From Galbitalea sp036499165 (lineage in GTDB: Bacteria > Actinomycetota > Actinomycetes > Actinomycetales > Microbacteriaceae), in NCBI GenBank assembly GCA_036499165.1, contig DASYEE010000098.1, forward strand, positions 1 through 43,030: a DNA stretch of 43,030 nucleotides, given 5' to 3'. The position numbers and the translations under genes were made by a program. The notes under the pieces are model-generated. The model worked only from the letters and a program-made list of their open reading frames with translations, had not been told where the DNA came from and did no database searches. Of the stretch, positions 40,432 to 43,030 are shown one piece after another (the stretch's first letter is position 1; every line of letters starts with the position of its first letter).

Positions 40432-41790
40432 TTAGCCCTCTTCGTGCGGTCGGTCGTCCGAATCATCGTTCAGCAGGTCTTCGATCGCCTGGTCGATGTC
40501 ATCGGGGGCGGGAGCCTCGCCCGTCAGCCTCGCGATCAGGCCGACCGGATTGTCGATGTCGTCGCCGGAAGGGATCAGGTCTGGCTGTGACCACAGTGCG
40601 TCGCGCTTTTCCGCACCAACGGCGTCCGTCACCGCTCGCCACATCGCGGCGGCTTCACGGAGGCGACGCGGGCGCAGCTCGAGGCCGACCAGGGTCGCGA
40701 AGGCCGATTCGGCCGGCCCGCCGGATGCTCGGCGCCGCTTGACGGTCTCGGCGATCGCATCGCTTTTCGGGAGGCGCGTCGTGGCCTCAGCTGTCACAAC
40801 ATCCACCCAGCCCTCGATGAGGGCGAGCATGGTCTCGAGCCGCGCGAGCGCGACCAGCTGCTCGTCGGATTTCGGTGGAATCAGCGCGCCACTCGTCATG
40901 GCATCGCGCAGCTCCTCGGGGTTCGACGGGTCGAACTCTTCTGCGAGCTGCTCCAGGCGGTCGGTGTCGATGTGGATTCCGCGGGCGAAATCGGTGATCG
41001 ACGACATGAGCTGCAGGCGCAGCCACTTCGCGTGCCGGAAGAGTCGCGCGTGAGCGAGTTCGCGGACGGCGAGGTAGAGGTGTACCTGGTCGAGCGGAAT
41101 GTCGAGGTCTGCACCGAACGCGAGCACGTTCTGCGGGATCAGCGCCGCCTGCTGTTCGTCGAGAAGGGGGATCCCGATATCGCCGCCCGAGACGACCTCG
41201 GTCGAGAGCTGGCCGACGACCTGCCCGAGTTGCATGGCGAACAGCGTGCCACCGACGTTGCGCATGAGTTTCGACGCGTCGCCGAGCATGCCAGCCATCT
41301 CTTCGGGCGCCTGGTCGTGCAGCACCTCAGCGAGCGAGTTGGAGATGGATGTCGCGACCGGCTCCGCGAGCTGCTGCCAGACCGGCATCGTCGCGGCCAC
41401 CCATTCTGTGCGGCTCATCAGGCGCGGCTCGGAACTGAGCGCAGAAACGAACGTTGCCTCGTCAAGCCACAGGGATGCTACGTGCAGCGCCTGCTCGAGC
41501 TGCGAACGCTCCGCCGGCAGCGAGACGATCGAGGTGCGGGACGCAAATGCTTTGGCCTGGTCGAGCGCGAGCGACCAGTTGACGCCATCACCGCTCGACT
41601 GGAGCGCGTTCTGCAGCTGCTCCATGAGGCGACCGATCAGCTCCGGATCGTTGGGGAGACCGGCAGCGCTGGCCAGCTTCGCTGGATCGATCTCACTGTT
41701 GCCGCCGAGGAAGTCGCGCAGCATGTTCGCCAACTCGTTGTCGGAGTCGTCGAACTCGTCTTGGGGTTCATCCCGCGAATCATCAGGCAT
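40432..41790 (-). CDS. Zincin_2 / DUF2342-family putative metalloprotease
   Basis: A 452-residue protein of the actinobacterial family annotated as zinc-dependent metalloprotease or hydrolase (M. tuberculosis Rv3195 group, from memory). The family core is present: VRELAHARLFRHAKWL (about 238-253) and LIEGWVD (about 325-331), whose Glu is a putative zinc ligand. The canonical HExxH is absent, as is usual for this family, so activity is uncertain. The N- and C-termini are acidic and disordered. It starts 7 nt after a TAGCGT box and lies 74 bp upstream of the TOMM-like gene on the same strand, divergent from the PDZ-Lon gene. Confidence 0.83.
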   Translation of the reverse strand: MPDDSRDEPQDEFDDSDNELANMLRDFLGGNSEIDPAKLASAAGLPNDPELIGRLMEQLQNALQSSGDGVNWSLALDQAKAFASRTSIVSLPAERSQLEQALHVASLWLDEATFVSALSSEPRLMSRTEWVAATMPVWQQLAEPVATSISNSLAEVLHDQAPEEMAGMLGDASKLMRNVGGTLFAMQLGQVVGQLSTEVVSGGDIGIPLLDEQQAALIPQNVLAFGADLDIPLDQVHLYLAVRELAHARLFRHAKWLRLQLMSSITDFARGIHIDTDRLEQLAEEFDPSNPEELRDAMTSGALIPPKSDEQLVALARLETMLALIEGWVDVVTAEATTRLPKSDAIAETVKRRRASGGPAESAFATLVGLELRPRRLREAAAMWRAVTDAVGAEKRDALWSQPDLIPSGDDIDNPVGLIARLTGEAPAPDDIDQAIEDLLNDDSDDRPHEEG

Positions 41791-41932
41791 GCAAACTACG
41801 CTAGCCGCTGCACCATGAACGGGCCCGGGTTTTCACTTAGGCTGGGGCCTTTGAGGGTGCGCCCGTGGCGAACAGCCTCATGTCCCAACTAGCGGCGCTG
41901 CCCGGCAGCACACCCCGAAGCAAAGGAAACCG

Positions 41933-43030
41933 GTGGCGATTTTCACCGAAGGCGCGAACCAGCGTCCCCGGAATGGTCGGCGTCATCGCCGGGTCGGCTG
42001 GGTCATCCTGCTTCTCGCGATGGTCGGCATTGTGGCGTTCGGCCTGACGCCCGCCCCCTACGCGATCGAATCTCCTGGGCCCGTCTTCAACACGCTCGGC
42101 ACGACGAGTGTCGACGGCCAAACAGTGCCGGTGCTCTCGATCACGGGGCACCCGACGCATCCGACGAGCGGTGCCCTCGACATGCTGACGGTCAACCTCG
42201 ATGGCGATCCGAGCAGCTCCCCGAGCTGGCTTGAGATCGCGAGCGCCTGGTTCGATCCGAGCGAGGCCGTCGTGCCGCTGAACGAACTGTATGCGCCTCA
42301 GGAGACGGTCAAGCAGTCGAATGACGAGAGCACAGCTGAGATGACGCAGTCCCAGCAGGCGGCGACCGCCGCCGCGCTCTACGAGCAGGGGATCAAGTTC
42401 ACGACGACGATCACCGTCACCGGCGTCATCAAGGGCTCACCGGCAGTCGGCCTGCTGAAGGCGGGAGACGTCGTTAGGTCGGTCAACGGAACCGTGCCGG
42501 TGGATGCGACCCAGCTGCACAACATCGTGGTCGCCAACGGCTTCGCGAAGCCCCTGACGATCGACATCACCCGCGCGGGCAAGGCCGAGGCCGTGAAGAT
42601 CACACCGACAGAGGGCCCGACCGACAACCCTGGCCCCATCGTCGGGATCTACCTCGGCGAGAAGTTCGACTTCCCGTTCCAGGTCAAGATCCAGTTGCAG
42701 GATGTCGGTGGCCCGAGCGCCGGCCAGATGTTCGCACTCGGAATCATCGACAAACTCACCGACGGTCACCTGACGGGCGGCAAGCACGTCGCAGGAACCG
42801 GGACGATCACGGCATCCGGCGATGTCGGCGCGATCGGCGGGATTCGCCAGAAGATGTATGGCGCGAGGGCCGCTGGGGCTACGTACTTCCTGGCGCCGGC
42901 CAGCAACTGCGGCGGTAGCGATGGCGTTCGTGGCCACATCCCCGCAGGCCTGACGGTGCTCGCAACCTCGACCCTCAAGCAGTCCGTCGCGGACCTGAAG
43001 GCCATTGCGTCAGGCGGCAGTGAAGCGTCG
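41933..43030 (+). CDS. PDZ-Lon membrane protease (Rv3194c-type), 3' end cut
   Basis: An ATP-independent Lon-like serine protease anchored in the membrane. The frame from GTG 41933 is open to the window end (366 codons). Residues 21-42 are a transmembrane helix after a basic stretch. A PDZ domain occupies about 160-225 (VIKGSPAVGLLKAGDVV). The Lon catalytic dyad is S262 in GGPSAG and K307 in IGGIRQK, 45 residues apart, as in Lon. No ATPase domain is present. AAAGGA lies 6-12 nt upstream. The catalytic domain faces the outside. The C-terminal few residues lie beyond the window. The pair with the zincin_2 gene is conserved in actinobacteria. Confidence 0.92.
   Translation, partial: MAIFTEGANQRPRNGRRHRRVGWVILLLAMVGIVAFGLTPAPYAIESPGPVFNTLGTTSVDGQTVPVLSITGHPTHPTSGALDMLTVNLDGDPSSSPSWLEIASAWFDPSEAVVPLNELYAPQETVKQSNDESTAEMTQSQQAATAAALYEQGIKFTTTITVTGVIKGSPAVGLLKAGDVVRSVNGTVPVDATQLHNIVVANGFAKPLTIDITRAGKAEAVKITPTEGPTDNPGPIVGIYLGEKFDFPFQVKIQLQDVGGPSAGQMFALGIIDKLTDGHLTGGKHVAGTGTITASGDVGAIGGIRQKMYGARAAGATYFLAPASNCGGSDGVRGHIPAGLTVLATSTLKQSVADLKAIASGGSEAS

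Noticed and set aside
39500..41790. A RiPP (TOMM) biosynthesis cluster
   Set aside because: No YcaO, flavin dehydrogenase, exporter or precursor peptide is present; the E1-like gene stands among housekeeping genes.
1..43030. CRISPR arrays, tRNA or rRNA genes, insertion sequences, phage genes
   Set aside because: By eye I found no regular spaced repeats, cloverleaf-like sequences, transposase motifs or phage proteins. A tRNA scanner would be needed to exclude tRNA genes in the short gaps.

Overview
The window is a gene-dense, high-GC chromosomal segment from an actinobacterium, most likely Micrococcales / Microbacteriaceae-like. Support comes from the family set: a MshB-type deacetylase, a 7Fe ferredoxin next to DapC, DUF3117, DUF3107, TatB, an actinobacterial Mrp without C-terminal cysteines, the paired helicase-nucleases AdnA/AdnB, UvrD2, a zincin_2 protein, a PDZ-Lon protease and an LAVTG-type sorting signal. 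Many starts are GTG, and many genes carry a TAnnnT box only 6-7 nt before the start codon, as expected for leaderless mRNAs. I saw no rRNA, tRNA, CRISPR array, phage or insertion sequence by eye.

Layout. 1-1.4 kb (minus): the 5' part of an efeU iron permease with a DtxR/IdeR-like operator just upstream. 1.5-5.5 kb (plus): MshB-like deacetylase with a membrane tail, ferredoxin, dapC, citrate synthase. 5.7-7.5 kb: an LAVTG-anchored surface protein facing a small exported protein. 7.6-11.5 kb: dapD (minus), then a small ORF, a MarR regulator, dapE and a PIG-V-like mannosyltransferase (plus). With dapC this gives three steps of the succinylase route to meso-diaminopimelate and lysine. 11.7-18.1 kb: DUF3117, an O-methyltransferase, tatB, and a tightly overlapping minus-strand run (MgtE_N/CBS protein, DUF1003, mrp, gabD2), opposed by a YflT-like protein. 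From memory, the order from mshB to this point resembles M. tuberculosis Rv1170-Rv1234.

18.1-21.5 kb: aminopeptidase P, a membrane EEP-family protein and a PHP phosphoesterase, then a large imperfect palindrome between convergent genes. 21.7-43 kb is a second conserved block resembling Rv3211-Rv3194c: DEAD-box helicase, ferritin-like protein, small membrane protein, DUF3107, AdnA, AdnB, then a degenerate phosphotransferase, NudC, UvrD2, a TOMM/ThiF-like protein, a zincin_2 protein and a PDZ-Lon protease cut by the window end. The theme is double-strand break resection, helicases and RNA/NAD turnover.

The second block is interrupted at 31.1-35.9 kb by a catabolic insert: a decayed APC-family permease, a GntR regulator whose FCD domain lacks its metal-binding histidines, a translationally coupled soluble Cache-domain protein, a glutaryl-CoA-dehydrogenase-type enzyme and an aminobutyraldehyde-type dehydrogenase. 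The best candidates for new biology are the GntR/Cache pair, the pseudokinase beside nudC, the cysteine-less NudC, and the orphan TOMM E1-like protein whose 3' end overlaps uvrD2. Nothing here is a clear undescribed multi-gene system.
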